From contig CM067067.1 of assembly GCA_033980235.1 (NCBI GenBank), forward strand, positions 17,700,239-17,764,238: a stretch of 64,000 nucleotides of DNA. The letters run 5' to 3'. The DNA is from Diadema setosum. Taxonomy: Eukaryota > Echinodermata > Echinoidea > Diadematoida > Diadematidae. The notes below the pieces were generated by a model. It searched no databases and was not told the origin of the DNA. It saw nothing but the letters and a program-made list of their open reading frames with translations. Both the position numbers and the translations under genes were made by a program. Shown here piece by piece: positions 15,201-29,742 of this stretch. The number at the start of each line of letters is the position of its first letter. Within the stretch, counting starts at the first letter, position 1.

Positions 15201-17036
15201 TTAGAAATGGCGAAGGAGTAGCATTTTGAAGCAAAATGTACAATATAGGTCAAAGGTCAAGGTCAAAGGTCACAACTGAAATTCTGTGTAGAAGTTTCAA
15301 AGCTCCCATGTAGTGCTATCATATAAAGCAAACAGAATCAAAATCGGGTTAGAAATGGCGAAGGAGTAGCATTTTGAACATTTTGATCACACACGGACGC
15401 ACACACGGACGGACGGACACACGGACGCACGGACGCACGGACGCACAGACACACACACGTACGGAGCCCGTTTCATAGTCCCCTGCTCGAACTCGTTCGG
15501 TGGGGACAAAAAATGCGCATAAAAGACAAAAGACTAACATGGCAAGCTGATTTTAAGAGGCAATATTGATTGAAAAAGAGGTAAAAAATCTGTAAAAATG
15601 AGATACAGAAACAAAATACCTGAAAATTGCTGCAAGAACCCGCGACTTACTTTGGATGCGACACTCTTGAGCTCTGCCAGGGCCGCGCTGAAGTTCTTAT
15701 GGCAGTTGTTGAGCTGCATGGCAGCGGCCGGGTCGTTGACGGTCGGGAGAGCCTGCTTGCAAGCGGTCACCAACTTCGTGCCGGGCTGTGTGTGTATCAG
15801 GAGAGAAAAATTGACATCACTTAAACATCAGTTTTAACCATGAATTGTACAATTTATGAAGGACAATAAAAACACTCGGGAAAATGCTCATACCTTTTCA
15901 TTTCTAGAGTGGGCACATTTCTAGAGTGCTGCATCATTTCAGTCAATTTCACACGATCACAAGCCGAGAACAGAACTTTTTTTTCACCTCCTTGTCCTTG
16001 TCCAATATTTCTTCATATGGGACATCAAGCAAACCCAGTGGTTCCTCTTTTGTTTGCTTGTTTGTTATCGTTGCTGTTTTTATACTAAATACTGAAGCTA
16101 GTCGTCATTTCATAAACAGATTCAACCATGAATATCAACTTCCAAAATCAATTCTCTCTCTTAAAAAGATATTACAATGTTACCATGGACTTGGCTACAT
16201 TACAACGGGTGATGAAAGATACAGTGTATATCAACATTCATAGGTGTTTTAATAATGACATCATAATTTTCAAAAAGTTTCTTTGCTTGCATGCTCCTTT
16301 GAACATGATAATACCGCTCAGTTTGCAAAGTTTGACAATTCTTTTTTTCTTTTAATTCTTTTTTTTTTTCTAATTAGGCTACCACACCATCAAAAAAGGT
16401 TTTAATTTGTTTTGTTTTGCTTCTTTCTTTTCTGTCAGGGACCCTGCATACCTGGACAAAGTTCTGGCTGGCATTGATGAGGCTGATCTGGGCCCTGGAG
16501 CTGTCTGGTTGGTTGACGGAATCTCTAACCCCGTGGATCAGGGCTGGAAGATGCTCGGCTACAACCTGCCAACGAGAACAAGACGGAACACACACACGAT
16601 ATGAACTAGTGATTTCTTAATTCTGCAGAATGCCCCTAAAAAATCCACCACAACAGTCCCAAAACAAAAAAATTCTGACTGGTTGCTTTAAAAACAAAAA
16701 AGAAAAAAAAAACCTACAATTTACATGTAGCTGGCAATTAAACTAGTACGCTACATTCTGTATCTCATCTGAGGTTATCTCGTGATGCACTGACCTTTTT
16801 TCCTGTTGTTGCATGGTGGTAGGTTTTGAAATACAAAATAGAAATTTCAAATCCACAAAGGTGAGATACACCCATTTGCTTTCTTGCACTCCCTTTCTCT
16901 CTCTCTCTCAATCTATGTATCTCCCTCTTCTCTCTCAATCTCTTTCCATCTGTCTATCTATCTATCCATCTATCTATCAGTCTATCTATCTATCCATCTA
17001 TCTATCAGTCTATCTATCTATCTATCTATCTATCAG

Positions 17037-17070
<34 letters not shown>

Positions 17071-17252
17071 AGTCTATCTATCTATCTATCTATCAGTCTA
17101 TCTATCTATCTATCCATCTATCTATCAGTCTATCTATCTATCTATCTATCTATCTATCAGTCTATCTATCTATCTATCCATCTATCTATCAGTCTATCTA
17201 TCTATCTATCTATCTATCAGTCTATCTATCTATCTATCCATCTATCTATCAG

Positions 17253-17283
<31 letters not shown>

Positions 17284-20200
17284 CTGTATGTCTCCTGACT
17301 CTGTCATTCTCAACTATTCTGCCTGTGACGTCTATCACCAAATGATGCTGTCATGATGCGAATAGCTACATTGTAATCATCTTTGACATCAATTCTACCA
17401 CAAGCACCAATCTCACAACAACTGGCTTCATCACATCTCTGTCATCGCCACGACAACCATCAATGGGGTTAAAGTAAAACATATTTCCCATATGACTGCA
17501 GAAACTGGTGATTTTTTGCTCTATAGGGAGACCTATGCATGACAAATAACACTGTAAAATAACACTGTGATAAAGGGATTTCAGTCGACTAATGATGAAA
17601 ATGCAAAATATTACTCAAAAAGATATGCCGGAAGTATTGAAATCTCAGAGCATTCCTATTCTGGGTTGCTATGTGGTGTTTTATGATTATTTACATTGAT
17701 TACAATATATCGGACCACTGCAGCAGCAACATCCATTGTGCAAAAGTGGATTGCATTCGAAGCTGGTTAGCTGTATGCGATTCAATACTACTGCTAGGGT
17801 TCTGTTTAGATCATCACATACTAATTACATTCTTTCTACCCAGTACCGAAAGGGGAGGGCACCTCAGGAATAGTCGGTTACACTGACTTTTTATTATGAT
17901 CTCAAAATACTTCAGAACTCATTATCCTAGCAAATCGCATCAGCCAGCCACACAAGTTTCTTGGTGAGTCTTTTGATACACTGCAAGCAAATTCCAAATG
18001 GTGGAAGATGAATTTTGAGCCTTTCTGAGTACTACATGTATGTTTTAACTTTAACCTGTTGAGGACAGGTCCCGAGTATACTTGGGCAGGTGTCTATGGG
18101 AAATGCATGTTGAAGCAAAATCAGTCCGTCCTCAACGGGTTCAAGGAATCTACAGCATCTCTCTCATCGTCCCATATAACCACAATCTCTCTGTTCTCCC
18201 CCATGTCTCCCACTGATATCTCCTCCCATCCCTTCTACTCACCTTGCACTCATCCACAAGTGCCTGCTGGGCAGCTGAGTTGCTGTTGGTTGGGCCCGCC
18301 CCCTGGGCGGCGGAGATGGTCTGGGTCGCCAGGGCAGCGGCTTGCTTGGCGCAGGTCTGCGGGGAGAGGAGTATGATGGGGCAGAATGGTGAACAAAACA
18401 TGAAGAAAACTCAGTCACTGCCCCAAGAGGAAAGACACATCACACAAAAATGCTATCTATCATTTGAGATTGAGGACTGTGGTAGTGTCCTTTAACAGTC
18501 TGTAGCAATTCTACGTCTTTCCAGGTCCTGTTGATGTTTGCAATAATCCCATCAACCATAGCAACAACTTCAATTTTCCCTGTTGATTGGTTTCCTTTTG
18601 GATGTTACCATAGCAACTGCAATCATTGCAACCTTAGATAATTGCCGACCGCTTTTGAAATGGGGTCCCTGGTCTACTGCACAAACATCCTCCTCCCTAA
18701 CTATGGAAAAAAAGGCTATGCCACACACTGAGGTATTATTTGATATCTAACAATTAAAAGACACAAAATGTAACTTGACAGAAACCATATATCATATAGC
18801 TATCCTATCTTAATTCAATGTGCTTACTTGCACTACACTGATAAATGAAAAAAATGATGATAAAAATGACAATAACTGATAAAATGTGTTTCACTTTCAC
18901 GAAGGTGATGCATCCTACTGTTTTCAAAGTAAATGTAACACTAAAGGGGATGGCTAGTAACTGATCAGTGGGAATCAGAGGGAATGCTGGGGGATGATTG
19001 TTCCAATTCTTGTGGGATTTATTTAAGAACACATTATATATCTATTGTTGTGTGAAAATTATTTGCTTCAGAACGGTGTCTTATTTAAGTAATGTGCAGT
19101 TTAATGCCCTGTCACTGTACAGGCATGCTAGCCTGGAAACATTAAACTGCACATTACTTGAATATGAGACAATTCTGAAGCAAATAATTTTCACATAACA
19201 ATAGATATATAATGTACTTTTAAATGAATCCCACAAAAATTGGAACAATCATCCCCCAGCATTCCCACTGATTCCCACTGGTCAGTTACTAGCCATCCTT
19301 TAATATTAAAAGCACTTGTCGTATTGTGTTTCATAATCAAAAGTGACCATTCTTTTTCTACATACATTATATCAATATCACATATTTGTGAGATGTATCT
19401 ATCCCTTTAATGCCATCATGACATCAATTCAGCTGAACAACATTGTACTACAGTGCTCTACGAAGGAGTCAAATCTAAAGTCTCTGCAACCAGAAAAATA
19501 AAAAGCGACAGCACTGTCCTACCTCAAGCTTGATGATGAGCTTCTTCTTGAGGGCGTTGTTTGCTGCAGCGTTGGTGGCAGCACGCAGTTCTTCGGCCGC
19601 CTCTCGCAGGCGCTGCTGCTGTACTGGATCATTGGGGCTGCCGGCGCATAACTGTGGGAGTAGGTGGAAGAACACACTGTCATAACAATTTCACATCTAC
19701 TTACCCTGAAGCTTTTTGTTCCTTCTTCTTTCTTTTTTTTTTGGGGGGGGGGGGTAGGTAAGCATTGTATTCTACACTTTGTACCTGCAATTTAATAGTA
19801 TGGTGCTCTGTATGACAAGGATTGGGTATGTAAAAGTGGATATTTTAACGCGAGTAACTTTTCGCGCTTGACTGGGTAAGACGAGTTTCACATGTTTTTA
19901 GTTCCGCAGAATCAAGACATACACTACTGGAACATATGACATGCAAAAATATTTGCCTGCTTTTATTTTCGTGAGTAGTTTCTGGTTCCGCGAAATACAC
20001 TCAAATTTCAACACCGCAAAATTTTCCACTTTTACAGTAATGCCTGTGGAAAGCTTTACAGTTGCCATCGATGGCTACAGCCAATGGGATAACATATACT
20101 AAATGTATGCAGATAATATTCATTAATTGATTTGTTCAATCTCAATCAAAGTTGGGGGGGGGGGGGAGGAGAGGAAAAAAGACACAGTTTCTGAATGAAT

Positions 20201-23200
20201 ATATGTAGAATCAGACTGGATGTTCAATGCAAAACGTAGTTCGGGAGATACATGGAATGATCAACACCGTGACCACATTCAAAGTGGTAGGATGTTACAC
20301 CAAATTTGATTTGATTTGATTCCCTTTTATTTCTGAATTCTTTTCCAAACAGTCAAACATGAACAACATACATTCTTTGATGCATAATGAAAAGGGAATG
20401 TAACAAAGTGTGATCCCACACCACCAATCAATTAAATTGTGAAACATGATTACGTGATCTTGAGAGAGAGAGAAATAAGTGGGGATTGAAAAAATGGCAA
20501 TACACAAGAGAAAAAAAAATGCAGGAGACTTTCATTTGAAGCTACTGTAAAAGCTCTTTATTTTTGTGAGGGTTTAATTTTTGCCAATTTGACAACACAC
20601 AAAAATAACTCGATCTGATCTCATGAAATTTATTGCCAGGCGTTCCTTCACTTATGATAGCATTGGTGTAAAATCGCAAAAAAAGAAAAAAAAAATCTTA
20701 TGGAAATGTCTGTGACCTCCTCATTTGCAAAAATAGCTGTATGCGAAAATAAGTTTTTACAGTATTTTGCTTGATTTCGATGGAGGCACCTGAAAAGAGA
20801 CCAAAAGTATAAAAAAGAAATAAAACACCATGAAAATTGATAAACCCCAAAAAGGGCAAAACGAACCTTGGCAGCTTCAACCATCCTAGCTGTGGCATCG
20901 GCCAGCTGCTTGGCAGCCCCGAGCAGCCTCTTCTGGGAGTCGCCCTCCACATCCTCCGCCTCGCCCTTGATGGCATTCACCAGCTGGGACGTTGCCTGGA
21001 GGAGGGAACGGGAACAGGAGGGGTGAGGGGCGAGGGAAGGGGAAGGGGACAGGGAGAAGGGGGGGGGGGGTGTGAGGGAGAAATGTCATCATCATGTGAA
21101 TCTTCTCAAGTGAATTGAATGCTTCACTTTGCAAATCATTTAAAAGGGATAGTAAAGTATTTGCAAAGATGAGGATTGGGCTCTTAACTTTTTGTGAGAT
21201 ACCACGAAACCACTTATGAAATAATACAGAGCATACCATTCTATTAAAGAGGAATTCAAAGTTTATTCTACGAAAATCAGTTTTGGAATGGCTGAGACAT
21301 CCATAAACAAAGTAAAACAAAGCAATCGCAGTAAAAGGTAGGTCCCACCTTTTATTAGGATCGCTCTGTCTATGATATCTCAGCCATTTCAAAACTGATT
21401 TTCTTCTAATAAGCATTGAATTCCCCTTAGAATTACATGTTCTTTCACATTTCATGAAAGGTTTCTCGGTATATCACCAAAAAATAATATCAATAAACCT
21501 GAATTTAGGTCTCAACCAAAACTATATGATCCCTTTAACTAGAAACTTCAACTTCAACTTCACTTCAACTTATACATATTCGAGTCTTCAAGCTGATATC
21601 AATCACTTTCAATTCTGTGGCCATCAACAACATGCTTGCGTAGGTTTGATTAATCACCTCTTTCTGTGTCAATGAATCAAATGTGCACAAATTTCACACA
21701 TATTTTAAGTACCTAAGGTCAAGAAATTAAAGCAGCATGAAGAGTGTGAGTGGCCATTTTATGCCCCCAAAAAATGCGACAATTTGATTGAAATGATTCA
21801 AACTTCACTAACTCGATACATTTACAATTTATCCCCAAATTTGATTAATAATTAAAGGGTGTGTACAGTTCTGGTTGAGGTGAGGATTTAGCTTTTAACG
21901 TCTTGCGAGATATTCAGAAACCACTCTATGAGATATCAAAGAGCATGCAATTCTAGGAAGTATCAAAAGTTTATTTGATGAAAATTGGTTTTGAAATGGC
22001 CGAGATATCCAAAAACAATGTGAAACAAAGAGATCCTAATAAAAGGCGTGGCCTGTCGCCTTTTATTATTATCACTTTTTTGGATATCTCGGCCATTTGA
22101 TAACCAATTTTCATCAAATATATGTTGAATCCTTCTTAAAATTACATGCTCTTTGATATTTTCATGAGAGGATTCTCATTATCTCACTCTAGGAATGTTT
22201 AAAACATGAATCCCCACCTCAACCAGTACTGTACAGTCCCTTTAAAATAAACACTACATAAAAATGTCCATCTATGCAGTGTCCTTGTGCATACCATAGC
22301 ATTTGCTGGTGGTTTCCAATATCATAGATAACATCAAAATGACCACAAGGCTGGATGACCCGAGGACTCACCATAGCTAGGAGTTTGGCCTGCTTGACCA
22401 TCTCGGCCGCGTTGCCCACGCTGCTGAAGAGCTTGTCGGTGGCGGTGACGATGCGGTCGCAGGCCTCGTCGTAGAGCGGCTGGGCGCGGTGGCTGCCCGT
22501 GCCCTGCTTGACGTGCTGCAGCAGGTTGTTGAGCGCCTTGGTGACGGCCGTGGCTGCCTCCCCGAGGTCCTGGAGCAGGTTTTCGTCGTCGGTGGCTTGC
22601 TGCAAGGCGGAATCAGGGGAATCTTCTGAAGTGAATTCCATGCTTCACTATTATTTTTCATTTTTTTATTTTTTATTTTTTGCATGCAAGACTATTCACA
22701 TGGATACATAAACATTACCAATGTTCAAATAGACCTCAATATATTTTTTTCAATATTGTGGCTATCAACAATATGGCCGGAGTAGGCTTCATTAATGATC
22801 ACTTTAAGTCTGTATGAGGATTGATTTAAGTTATCTAAACAAAGTCAAATCAATCATTATCAAATCTAGCTCTAAATTTGATTCAAATGAATATAAGTTT
22901 ACACTACATAGAATTGACAGTGATAACATACACAAAGTCTGATAACCTTAGTACTATTGTATACATTTGAAATGACATATCAAACTGATTACAATTCTTA
23001 CACTGTAACACACATGTTGCTAGCTTTCAGTGATGAATATAGACTGAAAAAAAAAAATGTCCTTGATACATGATACATGTAGAATGTACACAAGTCAAAT
23101 TGCTTAAACATATCATAGTGCTGAGTCCTAGCCCTGTGTTTTCCCAATCACAAGACGCTTATTATCTGACAGAAGACACAGCAAATAAATGGGCAAATAT

Positions 23201-26200
23201 CACCCCAACATATAAGGGATCATGGCTGCGGCATCTTTCAAGGGAGAGGCACAACACAGCGATCCCCTAATCATTACCGTCCTCCCCCCTACTACCACCA
23301 CCTCACCTCCATCTGACATCACCTTCACCATGGTTACCCAACCACATCTACACCTGCTCTACCCCCTTCCCTCTCCATCCCCCTTCCCCCCACGGAGTCC
23401 CCTCCGGTCCTCACCCGTGAGGCATCCACCACATTCTCGACAGACTTGGCCACGAGCTTGGCCGCCTCCACCAGCTGCTCCTGGCAAGCTGGGCTGCTGA
23501 TGGTGGGCGCGATAACCTGGCAAGAGGGGGGTAAAGTCATGTGATTAATACCAACAAAAGGGTACATGCGACTTGCCCTATAACAAAAAATTCACGTAAT
23601 CCTTTCGGAAAGGGAAACACCACACAACAGAAAAGAAATATTGACTGCCCTTTTTATTTGTGACTCTCTCAGTAAAAGGATCTCAGCATATGCAATCTCC
23701 TTTTTCTGGAGGTTTTTGGATTGTGTGGTTTTGGGGGTTTTTTTTCTACACTCCATATTTTGTTAAACTTCATGACCTTAAGAGTGATGATGGGCACTGT
23801 GGGTGAGTACAGCATTACATGTGGCATCTGCAAACAAGCTATATGTATTTATGCTCAGAGAATGCAACTGAATTTGAATGGAATAATGATCTGTGGTAAA
23901 CCAAAAACATACAAATCACCCCTCAAAATTTATTGATCTTGCAGAGAGGCATGACTCAAGAAGCACATCTGGACAGAACAGTTCTCATAGCTTCACAGTC
24001 ATGAAGATGTAAGTCTGCATCTCAGCTCCAGCGAGAAATGGCCACAAATATTACTCGCTCTACATCTTTGTCTGCTAATACTTTTCCGCATTTATTATCA
24101 CACAAAATGTTACAACAGTAACATGATATTTATGAGAAAGCAATCATGGGATAAACAAAAAATAATAATAGAGTTCATAGATATATTGGATACAAAATCC
24201 TATTTGATAAAATGAATACAATTTTCATTAGTGCAGAGGGCGACACTATCATAAGCTGTTTTGCACAGAGGAATACACTTGTATGCCCTAGCCCTGTACT
24301 GTGCAACAGAGGTTCTTTTAATGTGTGTTGCGTCATGCACTATGCGCTGATACATCACTAACAGAACACAGGACTATTCACTTTGTGTTTCTCTGTTGTA
24401 TCAATGCGTGGCATTTTCACTAACTGGGCATAAGTTTCTACAAACTGACTAGAAAATGGAACAGCAAATACGGGAAACTACCAACGTACTTTCGTGCATG
24501 CAACGAGCTGAGAGGTGTTGAGGGCGCACTGTGTGGCTGAGCCGATGACCCTACTCTGTTGTTCAGAGTCCTCAGTCTTGCTGGCCACATTCTTAGCCTT
24601 CAGCACAAGGGAAGCGGTGGCATTGGCAACGGCCTTGGCCAGGGCCAGGAGAGCATCCTGAAAGAAGTGAAAGAAATTGGCATTAAAATAAACATCTCAG
24701 AATTCTAAATGCCCAAACATACATGAAAATTCCCCATTTCTTTATTCAGCATTTTAGATGTAACTAGAAATGTCGCTACAGCGACTGGTTATACCCCCGC
24801 CAAACAACATTTCATAAGCTTTGGTCAAAACAACATTTCATAAGCTTTGGTCAAAAAACTGAGGAAGTCGTTAAATCCGCAAGATCTTTCCTTGATCTTC
24901 TGCCATTAATATGCCGTTACCATGGCAACGTACTTTCGGGTACTGTCGAAAAATGCGTCTTTCACATCTACAACCAAAGGCACACATCTGTACCAAGTTT
25001 CATGGAAATTGGGCAAAAACTGAGGAAGTAGTTTGCAACACAAAATTTTCCATCATTTTGGCTCATAATATGTGAGCGTGTTACCATGGCAACATACTTT
25101 TTGTAACTGTCAAGAAATGTGTCATGCTGACCTATATCCTAAGACAAACATTCAATATGAATTCCAGGAGAATTGGAAGAACACTGATGAAGCAGTTTTG
25201 CCATGAAGCATTTTGCCCTATATTTTACCAATAACATGCCGTTACCATGGCAACGCACTTTTTGCCACTGCGGAAATATGTGTCTTGCACATTAACATAT
25301 TCAGATGAACATCTGTACCTAATTTCATAAAAATTGATCAAAAACTGTGGGAGGAGTTCGCGACGCAAGATTTGTACCCATTTTTGCCCATAATATGCCG
25401 TTACCATGGCAACGTACTTTTGGTACTGTCAAAAAATATGTCTTGCACATCTACAACCCAAGGCACACATCTGTGCCAAGTTTTATGGGAATCTGTTGAA
25501 AACTGAGGAAGTAGTTCGCGACGCAAGATTTGCAACGGACCGACCGCCCGACCGCCCGACCGACCGCCCGACCATCCGACCGTCCGCTGATTCCCATATA
25601 CCCCCTTCAAACTTCGTTTGGCGGGGGTATAATAATATTGTAATCCAGTCTAACAATCACACAGAAAACCAATTTTTATTACATTCCAGTTGAACAATCT
25701 ACAAGAGAGCATGTACCTGAGAAATTCAAATTTCTAAGTCTACTCTGCTTTTAAGCTCTACGTTATATAATACCCAGAGTGTATCATGATCCTCCAGTCA
25801 TATGGTGTGACAGACTATAGTTAATACATTTATTCTGTTACCATATGCATCACGAAGATGGAGAATGAAAAAATTTAACACATAATTTTACACTAAACTG
25901 TGTGTGCACCTGCATACATACAAGTTGGACCTCTGTACACTAATCTTTTCTCTTCCATTCACATCTATGTCACTGTGCACTCACTCTTTACTCCCCTGAT
26001 CATACGAGACATCAAAGTCCAACCCAAATCCAAAAATCAAAATCAAAATCGAATCAGTTCACCTGGAATCCTGGATCCACATCTCCAGTGGTGCCCATGC
26101 ACCGCAGCAGTGCATTCTGGGTCTCGCCGACACGGTTGGCGGCACCCAGCAGGTTCTGGCGTGGCTGTGACAGGGAAGAGTGGTATCAATGCAGAAATTC

Positions 26201-29200
26201 ACATTTGTGTCATCTCTTAGGTAGCATGTATATCATGTGTATTTACAGAATAAGCAAATTCAGACATGATAAGATATGTCATTGATACTGCACACACTGA
26301 AAATATAATTATGCAAGTAAAGGTCATGCAGACTAGAATCCAATGTACTCAACGTTCTGGTGACATGCATCTTTGAAGAACAAGAAATAAGCAGTAAGTT
26401 TTCTTTTCTTAATATAATTACACTCAACACTCTTGCTGTTGTTGTATATTTGATTAGACAGAATGAATATGATACCCAAAATACTTCAATAAGACTTTTC
26501 TTATTAGAGAAACTCTCCTAGAAACATTATAGGACTTTTAACTTCCCCTGTCTACAGCAAAATTAGCATTGGTCTGAAGAAACCTGCACAACTGTGTAGT
26601 CCAAAACTTTTTTATGGCAAATTTACAAAATGTGAACTATAGAACTTCTTTTCATTGTAATCTCACATCGTCATGCTTTTGACAAAGGTAATGCCAACAA
26701 CTGTCCTTTCTGTTGTCTGATGAGTTCTGCAGCTTAAATGACAAAAGATCAACAATTTCTTCCACAAGGCGGGGAAAAATAAATCGATAAGATGACTTTC
26801 CCCATAGCAAGCTATCAGGAGTAACTCAAGATTTCAAGATGCAGCTCGAGCTTCTCGTTTCTTGTTGTGACTACCGTACCTCTTGACTATCTGGCTGGGC
26901 GCACTTGAGGAGATCGGAGAAGGCATCCATGAGATTCCTGGCGGCCCCCAGCAGCTTCTCACTGTCCTGTTCGTTGCCCAAGAGGGCGGCAAGCATCTTC
27001 ACCCCCTTGGTCATCTCAGTCAGGTTGGAAGAGCTGCAAATAGAGGATGGATTATTATTTTTTTTTTTTTTTTTTTTTTGGGGGGGAGGGTATTTTTACT
27101 GATGATAAACTACAAAAAAAAAGTAAAAATAGCACAACAAGAAGTCAAATTATTCTTGTGCTGGCCTTTTGTAGATGAGCACTGATTAAATAGTGTCCAG
27201 TGAAAACTCTCCCTTGGAATTCTTTCATGTCTCGATAGTAAATGACTTAGGAAGATGGAAATCGGCATCGTGATTCAACATAAGCCAAATCGCAGGTCTC
27301 GATGCTAATATTTATCACTTGTTTAAAGTATTTAACACAGAAAGAAACAAGCAAAATATATCATCAAAGCAAAGTCAATGCAGATGACATCTCTTGTACA
27401 ATGCATCCCTTTCTCTTTACAGTTTTTGGATTGTTTGTTTGTTTGCTTATTTTTTCAATCATCATGTAATCAAGAGGAATCAAAATTGCACGAAAGATGG
27501 TCTTGGTGATCATTCAAAATTTCTGCTCACTCCCCTTCACAGATCTGCTTCCAAAGAATGACAAATTGAAATACAGATCTATCTTACAAGTCTTTGTACA
27601 AGTGTAGCTATGCCATATGTGTACATGTTGGAATTCTGTTCAGTGGGCATAATGTACAAAATCTTGGCCAATAGTATCGAAACTTGCAACTGGTAACAAG
27701 CCAAAAGGCAAAACAGACAAAACTTATTAAAAAAAAAAATCAGGAAAGAAAACAGCAGAAGCTTGGCAATCGACGAAGCGGTGACGCTCACATGGGCACA
27801 AACACATACATTCAATTTGTTGGTTGCCAAAGACCACATTCCTTTTTTTTCTTAGGAAAATAAGGCTCAGATCGAATCTGATAAAGATCTGTACGGAATG
27901 ACAGGGGGCAGGTGGCTTACATGGTGGTGACGTGGGAACCGACAGCGGTGTAGTCGGTGTCCTCCGGGCTGCCCGACGTCTCGCTGATGATGCCCGCCGT
28001 GGCCGCGGCCATGGCGCTCAGCTGGGACTGGATGTTCTGCTTGTTGACGTCCATGGCGTTCTGTCGCCACTGCATGGATGCCTGAATGTTCAGAAAACAA
28101 CAACAACAACATTATTTTCATTTTTCATGCAAAAAGAGCACTTGGCTTACAGTACCTCTTTCAGAAGGCATGGAGAATCATATTACCCTTAACATATGTC
28201 AGTAACAAATGGAAGGAATGTGTACATGTACAATTGTACCTTCACAAAATATTACATTTTATGAAATTAACTTTAATTTTCATATGGTTGTCCTATCTGG
28301 TGACAGCACATATTGTTGTAGTCTTCTCTATCCAGTTACAGTGTAACCAAAATTGAAATTCACAACTTTTTAGCAGACTGCCTGATTTCCCTCAAACTTT
28401 TAATTTTCTATTATTATTCAATCCACTGAATATTCAGCTTTCAGTCCCCTTTAAAGTTTATACACAACAAGGACTCAAGATAGAATAGTTTCCAGGTTGC
28501 TTCAAGAGAGTAAAACATTTTCCTCACATGCCTCACTTACAAAGAACAACATGAATATTATATAAACATATCAGTGAGATCTGTACTTTTAAAAGTTAAG
28601 TTTGTGAGGTTTTCAAGGGATAAGCGTGGATTGAGTTTAGAGATTGAGAAATAACTTTTTTACATCGACAGTACCAGTGAAACCAAGATCAAAACAAAAA
28701 TATGTTAAGAGCATATTGTTACCCTACCTGGTCAGAGCCAAGGGGCGGGATCTCTGCCCGCGTGCCCAGGTCGTTTCTCGCTTCCTCCATGGCGGTGAAC
28801 CCTTGCTGGATGTTGGTCATCAGGTTCAGCTGAGCTGAGGTCATGCCCGGCTGCTTGGCCGAGTTCTACATCAGGGACACCGAAGACACACCAAAGGAGA
28901 GAGAGAGGGAATACAGTGAGATTTGTACATGATCGCTCCAATTAAACAACTTCCTCATTCTGCTGCTTCTTCTCTGCCAAAATTCAAAACCAATATATTC
29001 CACTCCTGATTGTGGTGTGGCTGCAGCTTGCATGGATTTTTCTCTTACGCAATGCTTGCCCCCCTCCCCCCCACCCCCTGTCTCCACCTCCATTGCACTA
29101 AGACATCTGCGTCTCCACTCTCACAGTCTTTCCACCTTCCTTCTCCTCCAACAAACCACCATCCAGCAGTTCCTTTCATAGCACAGTCAATATCCAACTC

Positions 29201-29674
29201 CCTCACACACTTACACAGTCATGCTGCCTTCTATCCTCTGGCTCTACACGTGCTAGTACAGTACCTATTAGTACCCTTTAAATTCACAGCAAGTTTTCAC
29301 ACCTCTCCCGCTCGAAATCCTTCAATCGGTTATCTCGTCGGTGAGGTACCCCCCACGTCAGTAAAAAAAAAAAGAAAAAGAAAAAGATCTACAATTGGCT
29401 GTGATGTTGCTCGCCACACAGGTGGTCAGTGAGGTGAGATTGGTATCAAATTTTACAATCAATTACTGCAGGCCTGTGAAGTCAGGGGCCTAGGATGTGT
29501 GGGGGAAACAAACACACACACACACACTGCAATCATCAACACTGGATACAAGTGAACTTTAATAGTATATTTCATTTCAAAAGCATTTATGGTTTATAAT
29601 GTCAGGAATTCATGGATTCATTGTGAACTCAACTGTGTTTGTTTTCTACACACAACCTATCCCCTAAAAACATA

Positions 29675-29742
<68 letters not shown>

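Larger units (their letters stand above)
13203..15650 (-). other. Intron between talin E24 and E25
   Basis: 2.45 kb. It holds the GGA/GAA microsatellite beside E25 and the tandem-core element at 14387-15510. The part from 13400 to 14386 has no recognised feature. Confidence 0.85.
19652..20866 (-). other. Intron between talin E20 and E21
   Basis: 1.2 kb. It holds a T-run/G-run junction (about 19731-19752), two small inverted-repeat elements (19829 and 20543) and a poly-G run (about 20153). Confidence 0.85.
20996..22371 (-). other. Intron between talin E19 and E20
   Basis: 1.38 kb. Most of it is two complete palindromic MITEs of one family (21139-21538 and 21852-22246), plus a poly-G run beside E20. 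Confidence 0.88.

Noticed and set aside
14455..15375. Regular ~158-bp direct repeats considered as a CRISPR-like array
   Set aside because: The units are contiguous with no unique spacers, and the region is an intron of an animal gene.
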